This document shows, in pieces, positions 55,687 through 64,000 of a stretch of DNA of 64,000 nt (within the stretch, counting starts at the first letter, position 1; the number at the start of each line of letters is the position of its first letter). Below the pieces are notes generated by a model. The model searched no databases, was not told the origin of the DNA, and saw nothing but the letters and a program-made list of their open reading frames with translations. Source of the DNA: Streptomyces sp. M92 (GTDB lineage: Bacteria; Actinomycetota; Actinomycetes; Streptomycetales; Streptomycetaceae); NCBI RefSeq assembly GCF_028473745.1, contig NZ_CP101137.1, positions 2,604,001 to 2,668,000 of the forward strand. The letters run 5' to 3'. Position numbers and translations under genes: made by a program.

Positions 55687-56994
55687 GTGACCATCAGTGT
55701 CATGCCGGAAGCCGCAGCAGCGCCCCTCGTCGAACCGCGGCCGCCGCGCAAGCTCTACCGCAGCAGCGACGGACGCTGGCTCGGCGGGGTGGCGCGGGGG
55801 CTCGCCGGACATCTCGGGCTGCCCGTCATCTGGGTGCGGTTCGCCTTCGTCGGCCTGTTCATGGCCGACGGGCTCGGCGCGCTGTTGTACGCGGCCTTCT
55901 GGTTCTTCGTGCCGCTGGGCGTCGGCGGCGTCGACTCCCAGAAGCCGTCGTCCCTCGTCGCCGCGGAGACCGCGCCGGACGGCCGGCGCAGACTCGTCGC
56001 CCGCAAGCCGGACAAGGGCCAGATCGTCGCCCTGCTCCTCATGGTCGTCGTGGCACTGGTCTTCGTGGGCAATGTCGACCTCGGCGGCGGAGCGAAGGCC
56101 TATCTCTGGCCGACCGTGCTCGTCGGTGCCGGTGTCGCCCTCGTCTGGCGCCAGGCGGACAACGCCCGCCGGGCCCGCTGGGCCGAGGTGGGACGCCACC
56201 GGCGGACCGTCACCCTGCTGCGCTCCGTGGCCGGCGTCCTGCTGGTGACCGCGGGCGTCACCGGCATCTTCGTCCTCCAGGGGTCCGCCGCCCACCTCGG
56301 CTCCGTGCTCCAGGCCGCGCTCGCCGTCCTCGTCGGCATAACGCTCCTCGCCGGCCCCTACCTGGTGCGCATGACCCAGGACCTCTCCGAGGAGCGGCTG
56401 ATGCGCATCCGCGCGCAGGAGCGGGCCGAGGTCGCCGCCCACGTCCACGACTCGGTGCTGCACACCCTGACCCTGATCCAGCGCAACGCGGAGAACGCGG
56501 GGGAGGTGCGCCGCCTGGCCCGTGCCCAGGAGCGGGACCTGCGCGCCTGGCTCTACAAACCGGAGGGCAACGGCAAGGACGAGGACGACGAGCCCACCAC
56601 CCTCGCCGAGGCCGTCAAGCGCAACGCGGCCGAGGTCGAGGACAAGCACGGCGTCCCCATCGAGGTGGTGGTCGTCGGCGACTGCCCGCTCGACGAGAGG
56701 ATCGGGGCACAGATGCAGGCCGGCCGCGAGGCCATGGTGAACGCCGCCAAGTACGGTGGCGAGGGCGGCGCCGTACAGGTCTACGCCGAGGTCGAGGGCA
56801 GGACGGTCTTCGTGTCCGTCCGGGACCGCGGTCCCGGCTTCGACCTCGACTCGATACCCGCCGACCGGATGGGTGTCAGAGAATCGATCATCGGCCGCAT
56901 GGAGCGCAACAGCGGCACGGCGCGGCTGCGCGCGGTGCCGGACGGCGGCACGGAGGTCGAGCTGGAGATGGAGAGGGCGGAGAAGACGTCATGA
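55687..56994 (+). CDS. PspC-fused sensor histidine kinase (NarL/LiaS-like)
   Basis: 435 residues. N-terminal PspC domain (about 20-80: RWLGGVARGLAGHLGLPVIWVRF) and hydrophobic segments to about 235. The dimerisation domain has His254 in AAHVHDSVLHTLTLIQRN, the HisKA_3 type, and the ATPase has NAAKYGGEGG, VSVRDRGPGFD and MGVRESIIGRMERN. Together with the LuxR regulator overlapping by ATGA it forms a LiaRS-like envelope-stress system. The GTG at 55687 is chosen; the ATG at 55702 has no ribosome site. Confidence 0.92.
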   Translation: MTISVMPEAAAAPLVEPRPPRKLYRSSDGRWLGGVARGLAGHLGLPVIWVRFAFVGLFMADGLGALLYAAFWFFVPLGVGGVDSQKPSSLVAAETAPDGRRRLVARKPDKGQIVALLLMVVVALVFVGNVDLGGGAKAYLWPTVLVGAGVALVWRQADNARRARWAEVGRHRRTVTLLRSVAGVLLVTAGVTGIFVLQGSAAHLGSVLQAALAVLVGITLLAGPYLVRMTQDLSEERLMRIRAQERAEVAAHVHDSVLHTLTLIQRNAENAGEVRRLARAQERDLRAWLYKPEGNGKDEDDEPTTLAEAVKRNAAEVEDKHGVPIEVVVVGDCPLDERIGAQMQAGREAMVNAAKYGGEGGAVQVYAEVEGRTVFVSVRDRGPGFDLDSIPADRMGVRESIIGRMERNSGTARLRAVPDGGTEVELEMERAEKTS

Positions 56995-57734
56995 GCGACC
57001 CGATCGAGGCGAACGCAACGGCGGCGGGAGAGGCGGCCGAGCCCGCACAGCCGGCGAACGCGGGCGCGGGGGAGCGTCACGTGCGCGTGGTGCTCGTCGA
57101 CGACCACCGTATGTTCCGCACCGGCGTCCAGGCCGAGATCGGTCAGACCGCGCAGACCGGTGTGGAGGTCGTCGGTGAGGCCGCCGACGTCGACCAGGCC
57201 GTCACCGTCATCACCGCCACCCGGCCCGAAGTGGTGCTGCTCGACGTCCACCTCCCCGGTGGCGGCGGCGTCGAAGTGCTGCGCCGCTGCACCCCCTTGA
57301 TGAGCGACACGGAGCGGCCCGTCCGCTTCCTCGCCCTCTCCGTCTCGGACGCGGCGGAGGACGTCATCGGCGTGATCCGTGGTGGCGCCCGGGGTTATGT
57401 GACCAAGACGATCACCGGCACGGACCTCGTCGACTCCATCTTCCGCGTGCAGGAGGGCGACGCCGTCTTCTCCCCGCGCCTGGCAGGGTTCGTCCTCGAC
57501 GCGTTCGCGTCGACCGACGCCCCGCCGGTCGACGAGGACCTCGACCGCCTCACCCAGCGCGAGCGCGAGGTACTGCGCCTGATCGCCCGCGGCTACGCGT
57601 ACAAGGAGATCGCCAAGCAGCTGTACATCTCGGTGAAGACGGTCGAGTCCCATGTCTCGGCGGTGCTGCGCAAGCTCCAGCTGTCCAACCGGCACGAGCT
57701 GACGCGGTGGGCGACGGCGCGGCGGCTGGTCTGA
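56991..57734 (+). CDS. LuxR/NarL-family response regulator (LiaR-like)
   Basis: 247 residues. An unusual N-terminal tail of about 30 residues precedes the receiver domain: VVLVDDHRMFRTGV, phosphorylation site Asp85 in VVLLDVHLPG, and GYVTKTITGTDL with the conserved lysine. The C-terminal helix-turn-helix is LTQREREVLRLIARGYAYKEIAKQL and VKTVESHVSAVLRKL. ATGA overlap with the histidine kinase gives translational coupling. It is probably the regulator of the PspC/LiaF-like gene and other envelope-stress genes. Confidence 0.93.
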   Translation: MSDPIEANATAAGEAAEPAQPANAGAGERHVRVVLVDDHRMFRTGVQAEIGQTAQTGVEVVGEAADVDQAVTVITATRPEVVLLDVHLPGGGGVEVLRRCTPLMSDTERPVRFLALSVSDAAEDVIGVIRGGARGYVTKTITGTDLVDSIFRVQEGDAVFSPRLAGFVLDAFASTDAPPVDEDLDRLTQREREVLRLIARGYAYKEIAKQLYISVKTVESHVSAVLRKLQLSNRHELTRWATARRLV

Positions 57735-57787
57735 CCGTCCTCGGCGCTCCGGCCCGGCACGGGCACGCCGCCACCGTCGTCCGGGCG

Positions 57788-58843
57788 TCACGCCACCCGC
57801 GCGGCGCCCGCGAACGGCATCTGGTCCACGGGCGCCACACGCACCGGCGCCGACGGGTTGGGGGCGTGGATCATCTTGCCGTCGCCGACGTAGATGCCGA
57901 CGTGGCTGATGCCGGAGTAGAAGAAGACCAGGTCGCCGGGGAGCAGTTCCGAGCGGGCGACGCGGCGGCCGGCGTCGATCTGGGCGTAGGTCGTGCGGGG
58001 CAGGGAGACGCCCGCGGCGCGGTAGGCGGCCTGGGTGAGACCCGAGCAGTCGAAGGCGTCGGGGCCGGTCGCGCCCCAGACGTAAGGGCTGCCCAGTTTC
58101 TGGTAGGCGTAGGCGACGGCCGCCGCCGCACGGGAGTTGGGCGCCTGGGATGGGCCGGAGATGCCGTCCCGGGGGCCGGGCGAGGAGCGGGAGGCACGGT
58201 CACCGGTGCCGTCGCCGAGGCGGGCGCGTTCCTCGGCGGTCAACCGGGACAGCAGGCGGCGGGCCGTCGCCAGCTTGCCGGTGATCGTCTCGCGGTGACG
58301 TTTCAGCTCCTCCCGGCGTGACTTCAGCGACGCCACCTCGACGCGTGCGGCGCCGCGCAGTTGCTTGATCTCCCGCAGTTCCTTGCGCACCCGGCCCACG
58401 GTGGCCTGCTGCCGGCTGCCCGCCCGCTCGGCGAAGGCGGCGCCGTCGAGGTACCGGTCGGGGTCGGCGGAGAGCATGAGTCGCAGCGCCGGGTCGAGGC
58501 TTCCGCTCCGGTACTGGGCCGCCGCGACCGTGCCGAGATCCTCGCGCGCGGAGTTCAGCCGGTCCTCCTTGCGGGCCACCTCGTCCCGCAGTTCCTCGAG
58601 GCGCTGCTCGGCGGCGTCCGCCTTCTCCTTGGCGCCGTTGTACTTCTCGGTGGCGACCTCCGCCTCCTGGTAGAGCTTGTCCACCTCGGCCTTGACCTGA
58701 GCCGGTGTCTGCTCCGGCTCGGCGTGGCCGGTGCCGCCGCCCAGGCCGGTCGCGGTGGCCGCACCGGCCAGGGTGATGGTGGCCGCCGTACGGGCTCTTC
58801 CGCCGCCCGTCATGCGCTGTCGCGGCCTGCGGTGCCTTCCCAC
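57788..58843 (-). CDS. Secreted NlpC/P60 peptidoglycan endopeptidase
   Basis: 351 residues. Signal peptide (about 18-42) ends near TGHAEPEQ. A long coiled coil (about 45-195: VKAEVDKLYQEAEVATEKYN, EQRLEELRDEVARKEDRL) leads to a linker and the NlpC/P60 domain (about 235-351) with catalytic Cys266 in FDCSGLTQAA, His in ISHVGIYVGDG and the third residue after MIHAP. It cleaves stem peptides. GTG at 58843 follows GGAG in the leader; ATG 58813 is also possible. It is a relative of the gene at 60546. No riboswitch upstream. Confidence 0.92.
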   Translation of the reverse strand: MGRHRRPRQRMTGGGRARTAATITLAGAATATGLGGGTGHAEPEQTPAQVKAEVDKLYQEAEVATEKYNGAKEKADAAEQRLEELRDEVARKEDRLNSAREDLGTVAAAQYRSGSLDPALRLMLSADPDRYLDGAAFAERAGSRQQATVGRVRKELREIKQLRGAARVEVASLKSRREELKRHRETITGKLATARRLLSRLTAEERARLGDGTGDRASRSSPGPRDGISGPSQAPNSRAAAAVAYAYQKLGSPYVWGATGPDAFDCSGLTQAAYRAAGVSLPRTTYAQIDAGRRVARSELLPGDLVFFYSGISHVGIYVGDGKMIHAPNPSAPVRVAPVDQMPFAGAARVA

Positions 58844-59155
58844 TGCGCTCCACGTCCTTCCGTACGACTCGGCTGGGCCTGCCCGGGGGAGGACGCTAGG
58901 CGTGACGGTAACGGTCCGGTGACGGGTTGTGCGGAACTGGCGGTACCGGTCCGGTGGGCGACCGTATGTGAACGTGGGCCCGTCCCGCGGCCGTCGTCTT
59001 CACGCTGGGTGATGACCGATGTGCCGGATCAGGGGCGGGAGGGGCAGGCGAGGTGCTAGGGGACGCATATATGCGCCGGAGCGCGGAGTGCGGCGCCGCG
59101 GTCCGGACGGGCCGGTGTCGGAGCGTGTCCGGCCCCCTGATTAGGCTCCGGCCTC
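58844..59155. other. Intergenic stretch of about 312 bp
   Basis: Between divergent genes. It contains the AT-rich 12-bp palindrome CGCATATATGCG (59064-59075), which may be part of the promoter of the gene at 59156. No c-di-AMP riboswitch motif is visible. Confidence 0.5.
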
Positions 59156-59509
59156 ATGGACGTACTCATCCACATCTTCGTCGGTCTGCACATCATCGGC
59201 ATCGCGTCGCTCCTGGGCGGCTTCCTGACCCAGATGAAGGCCATGGGCCAGGGCACGGCCCGTTTCGTTCCCGCGATGCTGCACGGCGCGCTGACGATGC
59301 TGGTCACCGGTGTCGTCCTGATCGGCCTCAACCAGGCCGACGACCAGTCCGTCGACAACATCAAGATGGGTGTGAAGCTCGCCCTGCTGATCGTGATCCT
59401 CGGACTGGTCTACGTGAAGCGCGACGACGAGAAGGTGGAGAAGCCGCTGTTCGGGCTGGTGGGGCTGCTGACCGTGGCGAACATCTTCATCGCCGTGCTG
59501 TGGACCTGA
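59156..59509 (+). CDS. Small integral membrane protein, unknown function
   Basis: 117 residues with four hydrophobic helices: IHIFVGLHIIGIASLLGGFL, AMLHGALTMLVTGVVLIGL, GVKLALLIVILGLVYV and LFGLVGLLTVANIFIAVLW. No charged catalytic cluster is seen. The arrangement is like small DUF transporters or electron-transport subunits of other Streptomyces, but no function is known to me. The gene overlaps the 3' end of the opposite TDT transporter gene by 23 bp. ATG 59156 is the start; no strong ribosome site. Confidence 0.8.
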   Translation: MDVLIHIFVGLHIIGIASLLGGFLTQMKAMGQGTARFVPAMLHGALTMLVTGVVLIGLNQADDQSVDNIKMGVKLALLIVILGLVYVKRDDEKVEKPLFGLVGLLTVANIFIAVLWT

Positions 59510-60518
59510 CAGCCGCCGGGCCCGCGCCGGCCGACCGCAGCCCGGCCCGGCCCTGGAGGAGTGCCCCCGCCGCGACCGCCAGCCACGCGGCGACCGCGAC
59601 CCACAGCAGCGCCTGACCCGGGGCGTCCAGCCACGGCACGTCGACGGCGGCGGCGACGGACAGCGTCGCCGCCGCCGTCATGCCGAGCGGGAAGACGGTC
59701 GACCAGCGGCGCACGTCGTAGCGGAGCCGCGGCCACGCGATCTCGGCGGCGAGCAGGACGGCGTACCAGGCCAGGTCGAGGACGAGCAGGAAGACGGTCA
59801 CGTCGTGCAGTACGGCCTGGTCGTCCGCGTTCCACAGGTACATGCCCGTCCCGGCGGCGGCGAGCAGCTTGGCGCCGGCGAGGGCCGAGATGGCGAGCGC
59901 GCCGCCCGCCACCCAGTGGTCCCCCGAGCCTCGGGCCACCTGCCGGAGATCGAAGCGGAACAGCGCGATCAGGTAGAGCACGATGCCCAGCCAGAACGGC
60001 ACCAGGGACGCGTGCGCCAGCCACGGCGTGGTCGTCGCCGCCGCGAGCGTGGCACCGAGCACGGCGAGCCCCTCCGTGGCGACGCAGCCCAGGAACACCG
60101 CGCCGGGCATCCGGCGCCCCCAGTGCCGCACGACGAGGAACAGCAGTCCCGGCCACAGCAGTGCCGCCAGCGCCAGCAGCACCGCAGCCATGGGCGTCCA
60201 GCCGAGCAGTGAGATACGGGTGCCGAGCACGGTCGTCGCGGCCACGGCGGTGAGCGCGCCCGGTGTCCCCGCCCGCGTCAACCACTGCGCACGCTCGACC
60301 AGCAGCAGGTAGACGAAGTTCGCCGCCAGGGTCAACCAGGCGGTGCCGGCCAGGACCAGGGCGAGCCGGGACAGGATCTCGTGGCCGGTGAGGTGCAGGC
60401 CGACCGACAGGATGCCGGTCGCCATCACCGCGGCACCGGCCGCCGGCGGACGCTGCGCCCACCAGGCGCGCAGAGGGTGGAGGGCGGCAGGGGAGGTGGG
60501 AGCGGCGCCGGATGACAT
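59487..60518 (-). CDS. TDT-family (SLAC1/TehA-like) transporter
   Basis: 343 residues, mostly hydrophobic with about ten helices (AAVMATGILSVGLHLTGHEIL, AWLTLAANFVYLLLVERAQW, MPGAVFLGCVATEGLAVLGAT, WLAVAAGALLQG and others). The first helix's ATGILSVG is the tellurite-resistance/dicarboxylate transporter signature. Members export tellurite, malate or sulfite. Substrate unknown. It is convergent with the small membrane protein (23 bp overlap) and starts at ATG 60518, in the same direction as the NlpC/P60 gene upstream, 27 bp after its stop. Confidence 0.85.
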   Translation of the reverse strand: MSSGAAPTSPAALHPLRAWWAQRPPAAGAAVMATGILSVGLHLTGHEILSRLALVLAGTAWLTLAANFVYLLLVERAQWLTRAGTPGALTAVAATTVLGTRISLLGWTPMAAVLLALAALLWPGLLFLVVRHWGRRMPGAVFLGCVATEGLAVLGATLAAATTTPWLAHASLVPFWLGIVLYLIALFRFDLRQVARGSGDHWVAGGALAISALAGAKLLAAAGTGMYLWNADDQAVLHDVTVFLLVLDLAWYAVLLAAEIAWPRLRYDVRRWSTVFPLGMTAAATLSVAAAVDVPWLDAPGQALLWVAVAAWLAVAAGALLQGRAGLRSAGAGPAAVRSTARR

Positions 60519-60545
60519 GCAGCCGATGCTAGAGAGCGCGGCGGG

Positions 60546-61736
60546 TCAGGCCGGGCGCACCACGCTGTGGATCGACCCCTCGCCGTCGTAGTAGATCGAC
60601 TCCTCGCGCACGTAAGCGCCCGGCTTCGGGGCGTGGATCATCATGCCGTTGCCGATGTAGAGGCCCACGTGGCTGAGGTCGTCGTAGAAGAACACCAGGT
60701 CACCGGGTTGCGCCTGGGAGACGGGGACGGTCGTGCCGGCGTCCACCTGGTCGTAGGTGGTGCGCGGCAGGGTCACGCCCGCGGCCTTCCAGGCGGCCTG
60801 GGTCAGTCCCGAGCAGTCGTAGGAACCGGGGCCGGTGGCGCCCCAGACGTACGGCTTGCCGATCTGGGCGCGGGCGAAGGCGAGTGCCTTCTCCGCCTTG
60901 GTGCCGTGGGAGGCGTCCGGTGCGGAGGGCTCGGTCGCGCCGGTGCCCGAGGAGGTGCCGCCGGAACCACCGGACCCGCTCTCCTGCCGGTCCGCCTGCT
61001 CCCGTTCCCGCTGCTGCCGCTCCCGCTCCTCCGCCTGCTGCTTCGCGAGCTCGGCGGCCTTGCGGGCGGCCTCCTCCTGCTTCTTCTTCTCGATCGCCGC
61101 GAGCCGGACCTTCTCCTCGGCGGTCAGCTCCGACAGCAGTTCACGGGCGTTGGCGAGCTTCTTCTGGACGGTGGCCTTGGCCGTCTTCAGGTCGTTCTGC
61201 GAATCGGTGAGCGTCTGGAGGCTCTCGGTGGCCTCCCGGCGCTTCTTCATCGTCTCGGACTGCTGCGTGACGTAGTCGTCGACCGCGTCCTTCTGGCGGC
61301 CGGTGAGCCGGCTCATCAGCTGGTTCTGGTCGAAGTAGTCCTGCGGCGAGTCCGCGAGCAGGAAGGTCGCGGTCTGCGGGACCGCGGCGCCCGTGCGGTA
61401 CTGGGCGGAGGCGAAGGACCCCAGCTCCTCGCGCGCCTCGTTGAGCTTCTGGGTGCGCTGGGCGACGTCGTTCAGGAGGTTGTTGACGCGCTTGCGCTGC
61501 TTGGCGGTCTTCTCCTTGGCCGCGTTGTACTTCTCGGTCGCCGACCCCGCCTGCCGGTAGAGGTCGTCGACCTTCTTCTCGACCTCTTCGAGGCTCGGTC
61601 TGTCCTCGTCCGACGGCGTGGCGTCGGCCGTCTGGGACAGCAGGGCCACGGAGGTGAGGGCGGCCGTGGCGAGGGCGGGGGTCCGTATGCCTGCGACGCG
61701 CGTACCCGTGGGGCGCGGCCTGCGGTGCGACGCCAA
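60546..61736 (-). CDS. Secreted NlpC/P60 peptidoglycan endopeptidase under a c-di-AMP riboswitch
   Basis: 396 residues. Starts at TTG 61736, eight bases after GGAAGGAG, giving a signal peptide that ends SQTADA (about residue 39). A coiled coil (about 45-255: VEKKVDDLYRQAGSATEKYN; AEEKVRLAAIEKKKQ) and a Gln/Glu/Ser-rich linker lead to the NlpC/P60 domain (about 275-396) with Cys308 in YDCSGLTQAA and LSHVGLYIGNGMM. A c-di-AMP riboswitch precedes it, as for cell-wall hydrolases of other Streptomyces, linking wall lysis to the signal. Paralogue of the gene at 57788. Confidence 0.93.
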   Translation of the reverse strand: MASHRRPRPTGTRVAGIRTPALATAALTSVALLSQTADATPSDEDRPSLEEVEKKVDDLYRQAGSATEKYNAAKEKTAKQRKRVNNLLNDVAQRTQKLNEAREELGSFASAQYRTGAAVPQTATFLLADSPQDYFDQNQLMSRLTGRQKDAVDDYVTQQSETMKKRREATESLQTLTDSQNDLKTAKATVQKKLANARELLSELTAEEKVRLAAIEKKKQEEAARKAAELAKQQAEERERQQREREQADRQESGSGGSGGTSSGTGATEPSAPDASHGTKAEKALAFARAQIGKPYVWGATGPGSYDCSGLTQAAWKAAGVTLPRTTYDQVDAGTTVPVSQAQPGDLVFFYDDLSHVGLYIGNGMMIHAPKPGAYVREESIYYDGEGSIHSVVRPA

Positions 61737-61756
61737 GGAGGCGACTCCTTCCAAAG

Positions 61757-61900
61757 ATCCGCCTACCGGGTTAGCTGTCGGGTTCGGGCGGAGTGGATCC
61801 GGAAGGGTTGCCCTACGGCGTGCGCCCCGACGAGGGGGCGTGTGCCGATTCACCCCGAGGTTCTCGGTTGGGTCCCCGGCTCCGGGCGCCGTGCGGGCAC
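61757..61900 (-). promoter_or_regulatory. c-di-AMP (ydaO/yuaA) riboswitch
   Basis: On the minus strand the region contains GGGGACCCAACC, CCTCGGGGTGAATC and, near its 3' end, CCGAACCCGACAGCTAACCC followed by GGTAGGCGG. These are consensus blocks of the ydaO/yuaA family, which binds c-di-AMP and switches transcription off. Ends are approximate. It lies 20 bp before the TTG start of a cell-wall hydrolase, the usual target in Streptomyces. Confidence 0.9.
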
Positions 61901-62153
61901 GCCGGACTCGGCGGAGGCCGCGCGGCCCGGCGAGGTTCGCCGGAGGGGGCGTGCGGCCTGCCCGCACCGTAGCCAACTCGTGTGGCGGCTGTGAAGGTTG
62001 GTGGGTGATATGCCCGATACATTTTCGTGACCTTCGGTGAGAGGGTCACGCATGGTGTGCCGTTCGGTCGCGGCGCGTGTCCGGTGCGGGGATCGCGGCC
62101 ATTCTCCGGGGCGGGGACCGGTTGTCGGTGGGGCGCCCTAGACTCGGAGAGCG

Positions 62154-64000
62154 ATGAGCAGCCTCTTTGACGACAGCTTCCTGGCGAGCCTCCAGACCCC
62201 CCGCGGTCACGAGGAAGAACCTCCGCCGCCGCCCGAGGACGATCACGGACCGGAGCCGGTCCCGCACGATCTGTTCGGCGGGAAGTTCGACGTGCCTCCG
62301 GACCGGGACCAGTACTACCGGGACGGCGCCCCCCGCCCCGCCCTGGACCCGGCCGCGCTCCTGGAGGGGCTGAACGAGAACCAGCGCGCCGCCGTCGTCC
62401 ACTCCGGCTCCCCGCTGCTCATCGTGGCCGGTGCCGGCTCCGGCAAGACGCGCGTGCTCACCCACCGCATCGCCCACCTGCTCGCCGAGCGCGGCGTCCA
62501 CCCCGGCCAGATCCTCGCGATCACCTTCACCAACAAGGCCGCGGGTGAGATGAAGGAGCGTGTCGAGCAGCTCGTCGGCCCGCGGGCGAACGCGATGTGG
62601 GTGATGACCTTCCACAGCGCCTGTGTCCGCATCCTGCGCCGCGAGTCGAAGCGGCTCGGCTTCACGTCGTCCTTCTCGATCTACGACGCCGCCGACTCCA
62701 AGCGCCTGATGGCCCTGGTCTGCCGCGACCTCGACCTGGACCCCAAGCGCTTCCCGCCCAAGTCCTTCAGCGCCAAGATCAGCAACCTGAAGAACGAGCT
62801 GATCGACGAGGAGGATTTCGCCGCCCAGGCGGCCGACGGTTTCGAGAAGACGCTCGCCCAGGCCTACGCCATGTACCAGTCGCGGCTGCGCGAGGCCAAC
62901 GCCCTCGACTTCGACGACCTGATCATGACGACGGTCAACCTGCTGCGCGCCTTCCCGGACGTCGCCGAGCACTACCGCCGCCGCTTCCGGCACGTCCTGG
63001 TCGACGAGTACCAGGACACCAACCACGCCCAGTACGCCCTGGTGCGCGAGCTGGTCGGCACCCCCGCCGAACACCCCGTCGACGTGCCGCCCGAGGCCGA
63101 GGTCCCGCCCGCCGAGCTGTGCGTGGTGGGCGACGCCGACCAGTCGATCTATGCCTTCCGCGGCGCCACCATCCGCAACATCCTCCAGTTCGAGGAGGAC
63201 TACCCGGACGCGACCACGATCCTCCTGGAGCAGAACTACCGCTCTACCCAGACCATCCTCAGCGCCGCCAACGCGGTCATCGAGCGCAATGAGTCCCGAC
63301 GCCCGAAGAACCTGTGGACCAACCAGGGCGCCGGCTCGCGGATCACCGGGTACGTCGCCGACACCGAGCACGACGAGGCCCAGTTCGTCGCCGACGAGAT
63401 AGACCGCCTCACGGACGCGGGTGAGGCCAAGGCCGGAGACGTCGCCGTCTTCTACCGCACCAACGCGCAGTCCCGCGTCTTCGAAGAGGTCTTCATCCGC
63501 GTCGGCCTGCCCTACAAGGTCGTCGGCGGTGTCCGCTTCTACGAGCGCAAGGAGGTCCGGGATGTCCTGGCCTACCTGCGGGTGCTGGCCAACCCCGAGG
63601 ACTCGGTGCCGCTGCGCCGCATCCTCAACGTTCCCAAGCGCGGCATCGGCGACCGCGCCGAGGCGATGATCGACGCCCTCGCCCAGCGCGAGAAGATCAG
63701 CTTCGCGCAGGCACTCAGGCGCGTCGACGAGGCGTACGGCATGGCCGCGCGCTCCGCCAACGCCGTCAAGCGGTTCAACACCCTCATGGAGGACCTCCTC
63801 ACCGTCGTCGAGTCCGGCGCCGGACCGGCGACCGTGCTGGAGGCGATCCTCGAGCGCACCGGCTACCTCGCCGAGCTGCAGGCCTCCACCGACCCGCAGG
63901 ACGAGACCCGCATCGAGAACCTCCAGGAACTCGCGGCCGTCGCTCTGGAGTTCGAGCAGGAGCAGGGTGAGGGTGAGGGCGAGGAGACCGGGACCCTGGC
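62154..64000 (+). CDS. pcrA: ATP-dependent DNA helicase, UvrD/PcrA type, 5' part
   Basis: 615 codons and two bases to the window end; the protein continues beyond it. The N-terminal 70 residues are a Pro/Asp-rich tail usual in actinobacterial UvrD1/PcrA. Walker A is GAGSGKTR (Lys98), then AITFTNKAAGEMKERV, FHSACVRILRRE, the DEYQD helicase box (VLVDEYQDTNHAQY), GDADQSIYAFRGA, EQNYRST and AVFYRTNAQSRV. It unwinds DNA in repair and at replication conflicts. The ATG at 62154 has GGAGAG just upstream. The break is only by the window edge. Confidence 0.96.
   Translation, partial: MSSLFDDSFLASLQTPRGHEEEPPPPPEDDHGPEPVPHDLFGGKFDVPPDRDQYYRDGAPRPALDPAALLEGLNENQRAAVVHSGSPLLIVAGAGSGKTRVLTHRIAHLLAERGVHPGQILAITFTNKAAGEMKERVEQLVGPRANAMWVMTFHSACVRILRRESKRLGFTSSFSIYDAADSKRLMALVCRDLDLDPKRFPPKSFSAKISNLKNELIDEEDFAAQAADGFEKTLAQAYAMYQSRLREANALDFDDLIMTTVNLLRAFPDVAEHYRRRFRHVLVDEYQDTNHAQYALVRELVGTPAEHPVDVPPEAEVPPAELCVVGDADQSIYAFRGATIRNILQFEEDYPDATTILLEQNYRSTQTILSAANAVIERNESRRPKNLWTNQGAGSRITGYVADTEHDEAQFVADEIDRLTDAGEAKAGDVAVFYRTNAQSRVFEEVFIRVGLPYKVVGGVRFYERKEVRDVLAYLRVLANPEDSVPLRRILNVPKRGIGDRAEAMIDALAQREKISFAQALRRVDEAYGMAARSANAVKRFNTLMEDLLTVVESGAGPATVLEAILERTGYLAELQASTDPQDETRIENLQELAAVALEFEQEQGEGEGEETGTL

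Noticed and set aside
59064..59075. 12-bp palindrome CGCATATATGCG as an operator
   Set aside because: Too short and too isolated to assign; could be a chance AT-rich promoter core.

Overview
The window is about 72% GC, with strong G/C bias at third codon positions, many GTG starts, a whiD-bldM pair, tandem PASTA-less Ser/Thr kinases and an NlpC/P60 gene behind a c-di-AMP riboswitch. It is chromosomal core DNA of a Streptomyces, close to S. coelicolor. I see no insertion sequence, prophage, CRISPR array, rRNA or tRNA.

Layout. 1-8.0 kb: cell-envelope precursor and repair genes (3' part of glmS, NAD(P)HX repair fusion, cupin regulator, acpS, alr), a hydrolase, tsaE, a 53-codon gene behind a 22-bp perfect palindrome, and a degenerate YkuD-like secreted protein. 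8.0-13.3 kb: tsaB-rimI-tsaD and a small gene with overlapping stops and starts, a LacI regulator, an LCP cell-wall ligase and a DGPF protein. 13.3-20.4 kb: ECF42-type sigma factor, a methyltransferase, two polysaccharide deacetylase lipoproteins, then groES-groEL behind two CIRCE operators, and a cold-shock-like protein. 20.7-27.1 kb: unknown protein, SDR, MOSC protein, LysR regulator, then the developmental pair whiD/bldM (with a sigma-BldN type promoter for bldM) and a SigD-like sigma factor. 27.2-33.3 kb: guaB, guaB3, a nucleotide-sugar dehydrogenase and glpD. 33.4-43.1 kb: five consecutive Hanks-type kinases, one a clear pseudokinase and one frameshifted before its membrane helix. 43.3-51.5 kb: succinate-semialdehyde dehydrogenase, GMC oxidoreductase, a sortase substrate, chorismate mutase with a candidate attenuator, guaA and a flavin-type oxidase. 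51.8-64 kb: membrane proteins, a PspC/LiaF-like protein divergent from a PspC-histidine kinase/LuxR regulator pair, a TDT transporter, two NlpC/P60 hydrolases (one with a c-di-AMP riboswitch), and the 5' part of a pcrA/uvrD helicase.

The order glmS, nnr, alr, tsaE, tsaB, rimI, tsaD, groES-groEL, whiB-like, sigD-like, guaB, guaB3, GMC oxidoreductase, guaA matches the M. tuberculosis Rv3436c-Rv3396c order as I remember it, so this is an old actinobacterial backbone with Streptomyces genes inserted. The most unusual items are the leaderless aromatic-codon leader peptide and terminator ahead of chorismate mutase, the pseudokinase and frameshifted kinase in the kinase array, and several enzymes that lack their family's catalytic residue (YkuD-like protein, GuaB3, nucleotide-sugar dehydrogenase).
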